This document shows positions 7,064-14,798 of a DNA stretch of 16,025 nt, piece after piece (the first letter of the stretch is position 1; every line of letters starts with the position of its first letter). Both the position numbers and the translations under genes were made by a program. Source of the DNA: Thermoplasmata archaeon (lineage in GTDB: Archaea > Thermoplasmatota > Thermoplasmata > Thermoplasmatales > Thermoplasmataceae); assembly GCA_021850745.1 (NCBI GenBank), contig JAJZKX010000012.1:1-16025 (forward strand), written 5' to 3'. The notes beneath the pieces were generated by a model that worked only from the letters and a program-made list of their open reading frames with translations, did not search any database and was not told where the DNA came from.

Positions 7064-8604
7064 TCAGCGCAAGTGGAGGGCTTCCCCTAGATGGATTCAT
7101 CGTATTCATCGCATTATTCATAGTGTTCGCTGCACTAGGATTCCTGGGAAGATTCTTCAGGAAGGGTGATGAAACACAGCTGCATGAATGGTCACTGGCG
7201 GGCAGAAAACTTGGTGTGTTCCTTACCTGGTTCCTCGTGGGAGCCGATCTTTATACGGCATATACCTTCATTGCAGTTCCTTCAAGCCTTTTTGCAAAAG
7301 GTGGAATATACTTCTTTGCAGTTCCATACGTTGCTGTAACATTTGCCGTGGCAATGCTGATGATGCCAAAGTTGTGGACTATCTCAAAGAAAAAGGGGTA
7401 CGTAACTGCAGCAGATTATGTCACTGACACCTTCTCCAGCAGGACACTTGGCCTTCTTATTGCAGTGACAGGCATTGTTGCAGAATTGCCCTATGTTGGA
7501 TTGCAACTTGTAGGGATGAAGGCTGTGCTGACTGTCATGTTCCCAGTTAACACAGGCAACCTTGGCCTAATCATTAACCTTGCACTGGTTGCGTCTGTTA
7601 TCATTCTCATAGCTTTCACGTTTATGAGTGGTCTCAGGGGAGTCAGCCTTACGGCACTTTTCAAGGATATGATCATATTCATAACGGTCATAGTAGTGAT
7701 TATAGCTGTCCCCATGGCGTATGGAGGATTCCAGCATGCTTTTGCTGCTAAGACGGCGTTCCAGACTCTTTCGCAACCCACTTTTGCAGTTGGATATCCA
7801 ACTCTCTGGATAGGCAGTGCCCTTGCATTATACCTTTATCCGCATGCAGTCAATGGATCCCTGAGCTCAAACAGCGCAAAGAATCTCAGGATGAGCACAG
7901 CGCTTCTGCCAGTGTATGGTATAGGGCTTGCATTCCTGGCACTCTTCGGCGTATTGATTTATGCAGTTGGCCCAGCATTGAGCTATGTTAACAGTTTTGG
8001 TTCTTCAGGCGGTGTCTACGTAGTACCGGCTCTGATTCTCTACACAATGCCAAGCTGGTTCGCAGGTTTTGCTTTCCTTGGAATATTCATCGGAGGGCTT
8101 GTCCCGGCTGCAATCATGTCCATAGCGTCTGCAAACCTGTTCATCAGGAATGTTGTGAAACCGTACAAGAAAGTGCCACTGGAGCCGAAACGTGAAACGT
8201 TCTGGGCAAAGATTGCCACAATAATATTCATCTTCCTGGCAGTGGGTTTCACACTGATCATCAATGATACCTTCGCAATTCAGCTACAGCTTCTTGCCGG
8301 AGGTTTCATCCTAGAGACTCTCCCTGCATTGTTCCTCGGGCTCTACTGGCCAAAACTGAACAAGCATTCAATGATGGTTGGATGGGCTGTTGGAATGATC
8401 CTGGATGTTTATATGATGCTTGATGCCAACAAATTCGGCCAGATAGCAACATCGTTCTACACCTTCGGCAAGCTGGGAACCAGCGAGATACTTGTCTTCG
8501 TTGGACTGTTTGCGGTCATGGTAAACGTCATAATATCAATCCTTGGCACATTTCTGGCAAGGGCAATGGGCGTTAGGAACAGCAAGGACGAAGTCCCAAC
8601 TTAA
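7060..8604 (+). CDS. Sodium:solute symporter (SSS) family permease, monocarboxylate-transporter-like
   Basis: A 514-residue polytopic protein with about 13 hydrophobic spans, of the SSS fold. Diagnostic stretches are WSLAGRKLGVFLTWFLVGADLYTAYTF after the first span, GYVTAADYVTDTFSSRTLGLL, and AELPYVGLQLVGMKAVL, which resembles the corresponding segment of MctP-type monocarboxylate transporters (from memory). It likely imports a small organic acid such as lactate, pyruvate or an amino acid, coupled to a cation; in an acidophile this could be protons. Substrate and ion are inferred only. GTG 7060 overlaps the DUF3311 stop by four bases and has GGCGGTGA (7046-7053) six bases upstream. The last span is followed by a short polar tail. 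A T-rich terminator follows. Confidence 0.88.
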   Translation: MISASGGLPLDGFIVFIALFIVFAALGFLGRFFRKGDETQLHEWSLAGRKLGVFLTWFLVGADLYTAYTFIAVPSSLFAKGGIYFFAVPYVAVTFAVAMLMMPKLWTISKKKGYVTAADYVTDTFSSRTLGLLIAVTGIVAELPYVGLQLVGMKAVLTVMFPVNTGNLGLIINLALVASVIILIAFTFMSGLRGVSLTALFKDMIIFITVIVVIIAVPMAYGGFQHAFAAKTAFQTLSQPTFAVGYPTLWIGSALALYLYPHAVNGSLSSNSAKNLRMSTALLPVYGIGLAFLALFGVLIYAVGPALSYVNSFGSSGGVYVVPALILYTMPSWFAGFAFLGIFIGGLVPAAIMSIASANLFIRNVVKPYKKVPLEPKRETFWAKIATIIFIFLAVGFTLIINDTFAIQLQLLAGGFILETLPALFLGLYWPKLNKHSMMVGWAVGMILDVYMMLDANKFGQIATSFYTFGKLGTSEILVFVGLFAVMVNVIISILGTFLARAMGVRNSKDEVPT

Positions 8605-8622
8605 AAACTTTTAAACCACAAA

Positions 8623-8642
8623 TTTTCCTTTTTTCTTTTTTT
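8623..8642 (+). terminator. Pyrimidine tract, archaeal terminator
   Basis: An almost pure T tract (TTTTCC, T6, C, T7) lies 18 bases after the permease stop, without a hairpin. This is typical of archaeal intrinsic termination. Confidence 0.65.
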
Positions 8643-8731
8643 AGTAAGTCAATTTTCTTATGATCAAAGTTCCCCAAATCAGTGCATTCCAAGCGATTAA
8701 ATTATTACTTGTTTTATACAAAACAGTAATG

Positions 8732-8740
8732 TTTAAATAA
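8732..8740 (+). promoter_or_regulatory. TATA box of the shikimate operon leader
   Basis: TTTAAATAA matches the archaeal TATA consensus. Taking the usual spacing of 24-31 bases from box to start, transcription would begin at 8760-8763, exactly at ATG 8761. A weaker TTTTATAC at 8712-8719 is a second candidate, which would start near 8742. No comparable box lies 25 bases before the DAHP synthase start at 8859. Confidence 0.65.
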
Positions 8741-8760
8741 TAACAGTGATACAGAGTGTC

Positions 8761-8835
8761 ATGGCTATCGGGGAAGATCATATAAAGATATCTGCGGGAA
8801 TGTTTGTATTCCCGTTCTGGATACGGTATGCATGA
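8761..8835 (+). CDS. Putative aromatic-rich leader peptide (24 codons)
   Basis: ATG 8761 opens 24 codons ending in TGA at 8833-8835. The predicted peptide begins MAIGEDHIKIS, and its second half holds FVFPFWIRY: three Phe, one Trp and one Tyr within nine codons (8803-8829), covering all three aromatic amino acids. It sits at the predicted transcription start, so it could be translated without any SD, and it ends 23 bases before the DAHP synthase gene of a complete aromatic pathway operon. The composition fits a regulatory leader peptide of the trp/phe attenuator kind. No such archaeal case is known to me. It is in a different frame from DAHP synthase, so it is not an N-terminal extension. An in-frame GTG at 8746 exists but is too close to the TATA box. 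Confidence 0.5.
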   Translation: MAIGEDHIKISAGMFVFPFWIRYA

Positions 8836-8851
8836 TCTTCCTCATTTGAGG
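8770..8851 (+). promoter_or_regulatory. Structured mRNA leader with mutually exclusive stems before DAHP synthase
   Basis: Bases 8770-8781 pair with 8832-8843 in a 12-bp stem with one G-U (core GGAAGATCAT / ATGATCTTCC). Inside it, CGGGAAT (8795-8801) pairs with ATTCCCG (8808-8814) around a six-base loop. The 3' end of the long stem, CCTC (8840-8843), can instead pair with GAGG (8848-8851), which is the SD of DAHP synthase. Thus the long stem frees the SD and the small hairpin hides it. No T run follows, so control of translation is more likely than transcription termination. The pairings are read from sequence; stabilities were not computed. Confidence 0.55.
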
Positions 8852-8853
8852 GA
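8848..8853 (+). promoter_or_regulatory. Shine-Dalgarno deciding the TTG start of DAHP synthase
   Basis: GAGGGA lies five bases before TTG 8859, and an in-frame TGA at 8856-8858 directly precedes that TTG. This forces the start at or after 8859 and shows the gene is translated from an internal site, not leaderless. Confidence 0.7.
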
Positions 8854-8858
8854 TTTGA

Positions 8859-9848
8859 TTGGTAAAATACAGGGTTTTTGTTCTGAAAGGGGGCGCTGAT
8901 TCCCCAAAACTGCTGGAGAACTTAGGCAACGGCACGGCTTCTGTAAAGACTGTCCAACTTTATGGAAAGACTGTGGTGCTTTCATGGCCTGATTCCGGAC
9001 AGCCGGTTAACAATCCCGATATTGAATTCCAGACTTCAATTGATGGAGATTTCATTCTTAGCTCTATGGAGTGGAAGATGGAAAGGACAATCGTTGATGT
9101 GGGCGGGGTCGAGGTGGGCGAAGGAGTTACCATTGCCGCTGGCCCCTGTTCAATTGACTTCACTGAAGGGGTGGAGGAATTTGCAAAACAGCTGAAACAT
9201 GCTGGGGCTAACATAATCAGGGGAGGCGCATACAAGCCAAGGACTAGCCCGTTCTCTTTTCAGGGGAAGGGAACTGATGGCCTCGATATACTCAGGAGAA
9301 TGGGAGATGCTGCTGGCCTCCCCATCGTTTCGGAAATACTGGATCCAGACAATATCCGGAACTTCAACGGAGTGGATTTGCTGCAGATAGGATCAAGAAA
9401 TGCCCAGAATTTCCAGCTCCTGAGGAAGGTTGCCAGGGATGGAAGGCCCATACTCCTTAAGAGGGGGATGGGCAACACATACACCGAATGGATGGCAACC
9501 GCCGATTACGTCATGGGCGAAGGGAATGGATCGGTTATACTCTGCGAGAGGGGCATAAGGACTTTTGAGAATGCCACCAGATTCACTCTTGACGTTGGAT
9601 CCATTGCAAGGGCCAAGAACGAGTCACACCTGCCAATTTGCGCCGATCCCAGCCACCCGGCCGGAAGGAGGGACCTTGTCGTTCCCATGGCCCTTTCGTC
9701 AGTTGCTGCTGGGGCGGACATGCTTCTTGTTGAGGTCCACCCAAACCCTGATAGTGCCCTGAGTGATGAGAAACAGCAGATTACTGTCCAGGACCTGGAA
9801 AAATTGGCAAATTCGGTGAAATCCCTCCGGCAGGCAATCAAGGTATAA
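8859..9848 (+). CDS. aroF: 3-deoxy-D-arabino-heptulosonate 7-phosphate (DAHP) synthase, type I beta
   Basis: DAHP synthase condenses phosphoenolpyruvate with erythrose-4-phosphate, the first step of the shikimate pathway. The protein is 329 residues and aligns closely with the Thermotoga maritima type I-beta enzyme. Catalytic stretches: AGPCS (Cys97), RGGAYKPRTSPFSFQG (121-136), QIGSRNAQNF, LLKRGMGNT (199-207), CERGIRTFE (229-237), DPSHPAGRRD (263-272), VEVHP (291-295), LSDEKQ (301-306). Expected metal ligands are Cys97, His266, Glu292 and Asp303. Residues 1-75 correspond to the ferredoxin-like regulatory domain that mediates Tyr/Phe feedback in T. maritima, but are divergent. Start is TTG 8859 with an SD. 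First structural gene of the operon, one base before aroB. The symbol is by analogy; aroG is also used. Confidence 0.95.
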   Translation: MVKYRVFVLKGGADSPKLLENLGNGTASVKTVQLYGKTVVLSWPDSGQPVNNPDIEFQTSIDGDFILSSMEWKMERTIVDVGGVEVGEGVTIAAGPCSIDFTEGVEEFAKQLKHAGANIIRGGAYKPRTSPFSFQGKGTDGLDILRRMGDAAGLPIVSEILDPDNIRNFNGVDLLQIGSRNAQNFQLLRKVARDGRPILLKRGMGNTYTEWMATADYVMGEGNGSVILCERGIRTFENATRFTLDVGSIARAKNESHLPICADPSHPAGRRDLVVPMALSSVAAGADMLLVEVHPNPDSALSDEKQQITVQDLEKLANSVKSLRQAIKV

Positions 9849-9849
9849 G

Positions 9850-10893
9850 ATGCTCAAACTAACATACAGGCTTTCCAGAGGCACAACACGCATTACACTT
9901 GGCAATGGTGCAATAAGTTCCCTTAAGGGACTCGAAGATTCACTCGTGGTATGCCCCCGCTCCCTCAGGAACATGGCCAGCTCCAGGCTCCATGGCTCCT
10001 TTGAGATTATTGAGATCCCTGAAGGGGAAGAATCAAAGGCTCTGGATACTGTCGTAACGATCCTGGATAAACTCGTGGATGGAGGGTTCAAACGCACCTC
10101 CAGGCTCATTTCATTTGGAGGCGGCACAGCATCAGACGTGGCAGGGCTAGCCGCTTCCCTATATCTCAGGGGCATCAGCTACACATCCATCCCCACGACC
10201 CTTCTCGCTATGGTTGATGCCGCGCTTGGAGGCAAGAACGGCGTCAACTACAGAGGCGTAAAGAATATGCTTGGAACTTTCTACAGCCCCTCGGAGATCA
10301 TAGTGGACACTTCTCTTGTTGGGGAAATGCCGCACAATCTGGTGGAGGACGGCATAGGTGAAATAGCAAAGTACGCGACCATAATGGACGGTGAACTTTA
10401 CGGATTCCTCATGGCAAATCAAATGGACAGTATTCTTGATGATGCTGAAAAAACAGAATACCTGATTTCAAGATGCGTCAGTGATAAGATGGATCTTGTT
10501 TCCCAGGATGAATTCGACCTGGAAGGAAAGAGGGTTATCCTGAATTTCGGCCATACCTTCGGGCATGCGCTGGAGGGAGTTTCTGAATTTTCCATAGGAC
10601 ATGGCCATGCAGTCCTGGGCGGAATGCTTCTTGAAACTGATTATGCAGCTGGAAACGGGCTTATGAACCTAGAAACAAAAGAAGGCCTCCATGCGCTCAT
10701 CAGGCACCTTGGCTTCTCAACAAGGGAAGAGGATTACCTGCCTGGACTGAGAACGGAACTCCTGAAGTACATAACATCTGACAAGAAGTCCACAAGGCAT
10801 TCCATCAGGCTGCCTCTCCCCGAAGAGATTGGAATTCCAAAAGTATGTGAAGTCGAACTCAGTAGCATAAGTGATTACCTTGGCCACCACTAA
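9850..10893 (+). CDS. aroB: 3-dehydroquinate synthase
   Basis: Converts DAHP to 3-dehydroquinate with NAD and a divalent metal, the second pathway step. It is 347 residues, normal for the family. Motifs: SFGGGTASDVAG (89-99, nucleotide loop), IPTTLLAMVDAALGGKNGVN (114-133), GVKNMLGTFYSP (136-147), GEIAKYA (170-176), NFGHTFGHALE (232-242), and SIGHGHAVLGGM (248-259). Likely metal ligands are Glu171, His235 and His251. This is the bacterial-type enzyme, not the methanogen DHQ synthase II, which fits the DAHP synthase upstream. ATG 9850 follows the previous stop by a single base and has AAGGT a few bases upstream. Confidence 0.95.
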   Translation: MLKLTYRLSRGTTRITLGNGAISSLKGLEDSLVVCPRSLRNMASSRLHGSFEIIEIPEGEESKALDTVVTILDKLVDGGFKRTSRLISFGGGTASDVAGLAASLYLRGISYTSIPTTLLAMVDAALGGKNGVNYRGVKNMLGTFYSPSEIIVDTSLVGEMPHNLVEDGIGEIAKYATIMDGELYGFLMANQMDSILDDAEKTEYLISRCVSDKMDLVSQDEFDLEGKRVILNFGHTFGHALEGVSEFSIGHGHAVLGGMLLETDYAAGNGLMNLETKEGLHALIRHLGFSTREEDYLPGLRTELLKYITSDKKSTRHSIRLPLPEEIGIPKVCEVELSSISDYLGHH

Positions 10894-10900
10894 GGGGACA

Positions 10901-11689
10901 ATGCCGCAAATATTCGGCCTATTGGGGCACGGGATAAAGTATTCCCTGTCTCCCCGTATTCATAACTACATATTCAAGAAGTTTGGAATTAATGCCATAT
11001 ACGCACTGTTCGACGTTCCGCCGAACGATTTCAAGAAAGCCCTGAAGGCACTTGTTGGACGGGCATCAGGATTCAATGTCACAAAACCCTACAAGGAAGA
11101 AACCGCACTATTCATTCCTGATCTCTCCGGGGAAGCATCTTTGACGGGAAGCGTTAACCTTGTGAAAAAGAACAAGGGTTACAATACCGATTATCTTGCA
11201 CTGCGGGATCTGGTAGGCAACCAAAACCAGGAATTTGCGGGAAAGGAATGCACAATACTTGGTTCCGGAGGGGCCGCCAGGACTGCGGCATACCTGTTTG
11301 GGAGCTTGAAGATGAATGTAACTGTAATCAACCGGAACCTTGAAAGGGCAGAAAAGCTGGAAACTGGCCTTTCAAAGGCAGGCATCCATGCACAGGCAAT
11401 AGCCATGGGCACCGGGATTTCAGGCGGGGTTATTGAGTCAGATGTCATAGTGAACTGCATTTCTTATCCTGAATACAGGTATCCTCGCATGAAGGGCGAA
11501 CTGGCAGTGGATTTTAACTACGGATCCAGGTCCGGAGATTTCCGTAACAGGCTTATGGGCAACAGGCCATTAATCACAGGGGAGCAGATCCTGGTGGCGC
11601 AGGCAATTCACTCACAGAAGATCTGGAATAACTTGGAACCTGGTTTCGAGGAAATAATGGAGGCCATAAATGTCAAGCACACTGGGTAG
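10901..11689 (+). CDS. aroE: Shikimate 5-dehydrogenase
   Basis: Reduces 3-dehydroshikimate to shikimate with NADPH. It is 262 residues from the preferred ATG 10901. Motifs: [14 protein letters not shown] (substrate Ser15 and Ser17), FNVTKPYKE (catalytic Lys62), SVNLV (Asn86), NTDYLAL (Asp97), Rossmann loop [14 protein letters not shown] (119-132), NRNLERA after strand 2, and GEQILVAQA (Gln234) near the end. An in-frame GTG at 10871 would add ten residues and overlap aroB, but it lacks an SD and the extra residues do not look like family sequence. The ATG lies seven bases after the aroB stop, with AAGGGG upstream. The 3' end overlaps aroC by 20 bases. Confidence 0.93.
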   Translation: MPQIFGLLGHGIKYSLSPRIHNYIFKKFGINAIYALFDVPPNDFKKALKALVGRASGFNVTKPYKEETALFIPDLSGEASLTGSVNLVKKNKGYNTDYLALRDLVGNQNQEFAGKECTILGSGGAARTAAYLFGSLKMNVTVINRNLERAEKLETGLSKAGIHAQAIAMGTGISGGVIESDVIVNCISYPEYRYPRMKGELAVDFNYGSRSGDFRNRLMGNRPLITGEQILVAQAIHSQKIWNNLEPGFEEIMEAINVKHTG

Positions 11690-12827
11690 GCAGTTTGTTG
11701 TCACAACATTCGGGGAAAGCCATGGCCCGGCAATGGGTGTTGTTATTGATGGAGTGCCTGCTGGCCTTGAGATCACCACTGAGGACATCAGGTTCGAGCT
11801 GCAGTACAGGAGAACAGGCAATTACCTGGTTTCCGGTAGAAGGGAAGCTGACGAGCCGGAAATATTGAGCGGCCTATACAATGGAAAGACTACAGGCGCA
11901 CCCCTTTCCTTGATTTTCAGGAACACCGATGCAATATCGTCCCTTTATTCTGAAGTGAGCCACAAACCAAGGCCGGGCCATTCTGACCTGCCGCTGATCA
12001 GGAAATATGGAAGGGAAAATTGGGACTACAGGGGAAGCGGAAGGTCCAGTGCCAGGGAAACAATTTCAAGGGTTGCTGCAGGGGCAGTGGCGAAAAAACT
12101 CCTCATGCATGTATCAACTTACATAAGCGGTTACCTGAAATCTATCGGCCCAGTTGACGGCACTGCCTGCACAGACCCGATTGCATCCCTAAATTCAAAA
12201 AAATTCCAGACTAGGGCCATTGACCGGGAAACTGATGAGAGATTCACTGCCCTGATCAAAAGTGCCATGAAAGAGGGAAACAGTTACGGGGGACTGGCAG
12301 AGGTTTTTGCCATAAACCCGCCTGAGGGCATGGGGGAGCCGGTATTCCACAAGATAAAGGCAGAGCTTGGCGGAGCTATACTTTCCATGCCTGCAGTTAC
12401 CGGCTTTGAATACGGAATGGGATTCCGTGCGTCCAGGATGAAGGGATCAGAGGCTGCCGATGAGATAGTGAAGGCTGGCGGGAATAGGCTCAGGCTAAAA
12501 GGCAACCTTTCCGGCGGGATGCTCGGAGGTTTGACCACGGGTGAGGATATTGTTGTGCGGTGCGCGTTCAAGCCAACCAGCTCAATAAGGATCCCTTCGA
12601 AGACTGTGGACCTTGACACAATGGAACCTGCGGAAATTTCCGTAACAGGTAGGCATGATCCCGTCGTCGCAGTGAGAGGGGTATCGGTGGCGGAGGCAAT
12701 GATGGCAATTGTGCTGGTTGATTATGCGATGATCTTGGGCGTTATTCCGCACGCAAGGCTTTCAGAAAAGGAATCAGGCACTATTGGGGAAAGATGGGAG
12801 GAATACATCAAGAAATGCCGGTCATAA
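11670..12827 (+). CDS. aroC: Chorismate synthase
   Basis: Converts 5-enolpyruvylshikimate-3-phosphate to chorismate using reduced FMN, the last common step to Phe, Tyr and Trp. It is 385 residues. Signatures: [14 protein letters not shown] (His18), [97 protein letters not shown] near the C-terminus. ATG 11670 lies inside aroE and is preceded by GGAGG (11659-11663) with six-base spacing, so translation re-starts locally. Its 3' end overlaps the shikimate kinase start. There is no fused flavin reductase domain, so reduced flavin must come from elsewhere. Confidence 0.96.
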   Translation: MSSTLGRQFVVTTFGESHGPAMGVVIDGVPAGLEITTEDIRFELQYRRTGNYLVSGRREADEPEILSGLYNGKTTGAPLSLIFRNTDAISSLYSEVSHKPRPGHSDLPLIRKYGRENWDYRGSGRSSARETISRVAAGAVAKKLLMHVSTYISGYLKSIGPVDGTACTDPIASLNSKKFQTRAIDRETDERFTALIKSAMKEGNSYGGLAEVFAINPPEGMGEPVFHKIKAELGGAILSMPAVTGFEYGMGFRASRMKGSEAADEIVKAGGNRLRLKGNLSGGMLGGLTTGEDIVVRCAFKPTSSIRIPSKTVDLDTMEPAEISVTGRHDPVVAVRGVSVAEAMMAIVLVDYAMILGVIPHARLSEKESGTIGERWEEYIKKCRS

Positions 12828-13582
12828 CCCATGGGGGCGTTTCAATACTCAATGCGATTCCACTGGGGCTTGGCTCATCCTGTGCCGTTGACATAAGCGT
12901 TGAAGTGGAAGCTTCCTTCGGCCAGCAGAAACCGGGATCTGCACTGCTTGACACAATAACCAGGCATTTCAGCGAACTCTCCGGGAGGGATGTCTCCGTA
13001 AAAGTGAGAAGCGATCTGCCCCCGGGAGGAGGATTGAAAAGCAGCAGCGCGGTTGCTGCAGGTGCGGTCAAGGCCCTTGCTGAAATCACAGGGTTGGAAG
13101 TTGATATTCCGGTTCTGGCGGCCCGGCTGTCCATGGAAGCAGGCGTTTCATTTACAGGTGCGCTGGATGATGTTGCGGCATCCCTCTATGGGGGAATTTC
13201 TGTCTGTGACAATACCAGAATGAAGATACTGAAAAAAGAGCCATTCCCGGATGGCTATAGCTTTGTCCTTCTGCCCCGCGGCCCCAGGCGGGACTTTGAT
13301 CCATCCCTTCTTAGAAGGAGATGGCCCGCTTTCAAGAGCATTTCAACTCTCCTTTACACTGGAAACTATATCGAGGCTATGTCCAGAAACGGCCTCACGG
13401 TGTCGCAGGCACTTGGCTATGAAACAGATCTTCTCCTCAAAGCTCTTGAGCTTGGTGCAAAAGCCTCAGGCGTTTCAGGAAACGGGCCCTCCCTTTTTGC
13501 ACTGGTAAAAGAGGGTGATGAGGGGCCCATATTGGACTTATTCTCTCAGCTTGGGGCCCCAATTGCAAGGAGGACTGTTTAA
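12815..13582 (+). CDS. aroK: Shikimate kinase, archaeal GHMP type
   Basis: Phosphorylates shikimate at the 3-position with ATP. It is 255 residues and belongs to the GHMP kinase superfamily, not the bacterial P-loop AroK, as in other archaea. Features: [24 protein letters not shown] near the start, matching the archaeal shikimate kinase N-terminus; the GHMP ATP loop [17 protein letters not shown] (69-85); [13 protein letters not shown]; and [11 protein letters not shown] near the end. An in-frame ATG at 12794 would add seven residues; ATG 12815 is preferred because it aligns with family N-termini, although its SD (GGAGG, 12797-12801) is somewhat distant. It overlaps aroC by 13 bases. Some databases use aroK for the P-loop enzyme only. 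Confidence 0.9.
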   Translation: MPVITHGGVSILNAIPLGLGSSCAVDISVEVEASFGQQKPGSALLDTITRHFSELSGRDVSVKVRSDLPPGGGLKSSSAVAAGAVKALAEITGLEVDIPVLAARLSMEAGVSFTGALDDVAASLYGGISVCDNTRMKILKKEPFPDGYSFVLLPRGPRRDFDPSLLRRRWPAFKSISTLLYTGNYIEAMSRNGLTVSQALGYETDLLLKALELGAKASGVSGNGPSLFALVKEGDEGPILDLFSQLGAPIARRTV

Positions 13583-13583
13583 A

Positions 13584-14798
13584 TTGGATGCCATGGTTTC
13601 TCCATCTGCCATAAGGGGCAGGATTGAAGCCCCCCAGTCCAAAAGCATCGCCATAAGGCTCCTCTTTGCAGGACTGCTTGGCGATGTTTCCCTGGAGGGC
13701 CTGCAGCCATCAGATGATGTGTCTTCTGCGGTGAATGCAATTGGCAGGCTGAAGGAAGCAGTGCGCTCTCACCATCATAGTCTGGGCATACTTGATCTCA
13801 AAGGTTCAGGAACAACCCTGAGGATGCTGCTCCCTGTCCTTGCTTTCCTTGGGATTGAATCCGAAATTCACGGAGACCAGACCCTTGAGCAACGGCCGTT
13901 GGGTATAATCAAATCCTGGATGGGGGAAAACGGTGCCCATCTGAGCAGCGATCACCTTCCACTGAGAATTTCAGGAAGAATTGCCACTGATGTTGTTGAA
14001 ATTTCCGGATCTGAAAGCAGCCAGTATATCAGTGGAACCATTTATGGCCTGCTTCTCACTGGTGGCGGAAAGATCAGGCTTATCCCTCCCATCAGATCCA
14101 GGGCCTATATTGAAATGACCTGCAGTGTCCTTAACAGCATAGGCTGCAGCATCAGATACCGTGGTATGGAGATAGATGTGGAACCCATGGACCAGGAAGC
14201 CCGGTTTCATGGTGCGGTTCCTGGAGATTTCCTTCTTTCCTCATTTTACGCAATTGCCTCATTGCTCACGGGTGGGGAAATGGAGATCAGCGGCCTTGTT
14301 AACCCGCAGTGGAGCAGCGGGGATTCTCGCATTGTTGACATAATCAGGTCATGTGGCGCTGCAAGCTCAATCAACGATGGCACATGGAAGATAAGCGTTA
14401 ACGGTGACCTTTCCCCTTTTAAGGAGGATGTTGAGGATTCCCCTGACATGGCTGTTTCACTTGCTGCACTTTCTGCCGGGGCTTTGGGTGAGTCCAGGAT
14501 ACTTGGAACCCACCTGCTTGGGATAAAGGAGAGCAACAGGAACCTTTCCATCTCCAATACCCTTGGGGCATTTGGGATAGAAGTTACCACGGATAACGAG
14601 ATAGTGATCCACAACACAGGAAGCTATCATGAAGGCGTTGTCAGTGACTGGAAAGACCACAGAATTGCGATGCTTGGCACAGCCCTTGCACTCAGGTCCG
14701 GCGGATTGGTCCATGGAGCTGAAGCTGTTTCCAAGAGCAACCCGCGTTTCTTCGATGGCCTGGCCAGATTGGGAGGTAGGTTTTCATTAAGATCCTGA
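13584..14798 (+). CDS. aroA: 3-phosphoshikimate 1-carboxyvinyltransferase (EPSP synthase)
   Basis: Transfers the enolpyruvyl group of PEP to shikimate-3-phosphate. About 404 residues from TTG 13584. Motifs: APQSKSIAIR (Lys20, Ser21, Arg25; equivalent to PGSKS in E. coli), KGSGTTLRML, DQTLEQRPLG, SESSQYISG, PPIRSRAYIEMT, DSPDMAVSLAALSAGALG, LLGIKESNR, DWKDHRIAM, SKSNPRFFDGL. Start choice: AAGGAGGA at 13567-13574 lies nine bases before TTG 13584, while ATG 13593 (three codons later) would have 18-base spacing; an earlier ATG at 13515 lies inside the kinase gene and adds unrelated residues. The TTG follows the kinase stop by one base. The 3' end overlaps aroD. Confidence 0.93.
   Translation: MDAMVSPSAIRGRIEAPQSKSIAIRLLFAGLLGDVSLEGLQPSDDVSSAVNAIGRLKEAVRSHHHSLGILDLKGSGTTLRMLLPVLAFLGIESEIHGDQTLEQRPLGIIKSWMGENGAHLSSDHLPLRISGRIATDVVEISGSESSQYISGTIYGLLLTGGGKIRLIPPIRSRAYIEMTCSVLNSIGCSIRYRGMEIDVEPMDQEARFHGAVPGDFLLSSFYAIASLLTGGEMEISGLVNPQWSSGDSRIVDIIRSCGAASSINDGTWKISVNGDLSPFKEDVEDSPDMAVSLAALSAGALGESRILGTHLLGIKESNRNLSISNTLGAFGIEVTTDNEIVIHNTGSYHEGVVSDWKDHRIAMLGTALALRSGGLVHGAEAVSKSNPRFFDGLARLGGRFSLRS
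14772..14777 (+). promoter_or_regulatory. Shine-Dalgarno supporting an ATT start of aroD
   Basis: GGAGGT inside the end of aroA lies eight bases before ATT 14786. The next ATG in the aroD frame is 138 bases further on, too far to use this site. Confidence 0.6.

Noticed and set aside
8746..8835. A longer leader ORF from the in-frame GTG at 8746.
   Set aside because: GTG 8746 lies only six bases after the TATA box and has no SD, so a transcript from that box would not contain it. The weaker box at 8712-8719 leaves a slight possibility.
8770..8843. The long leader stem as an intrinsic transcription terminator.
   Set aside because: No T run follows the stem, and archaeal termination needs one; the shared SD pairing suggests translation control instead.
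9699..10175. A 158-codon minus-strand open frame across the DAHP synthase/aroB junction.
   Set aside because: It is a shadow of two well-identified genes and has no start signals.
10871..10900. An upstream GTG start for aroE.
   Set aside because: It has no SD, and its ten extra residues do not fit the shikimate dehydrogenase N-terminus, which begins properly at ATG 10901.
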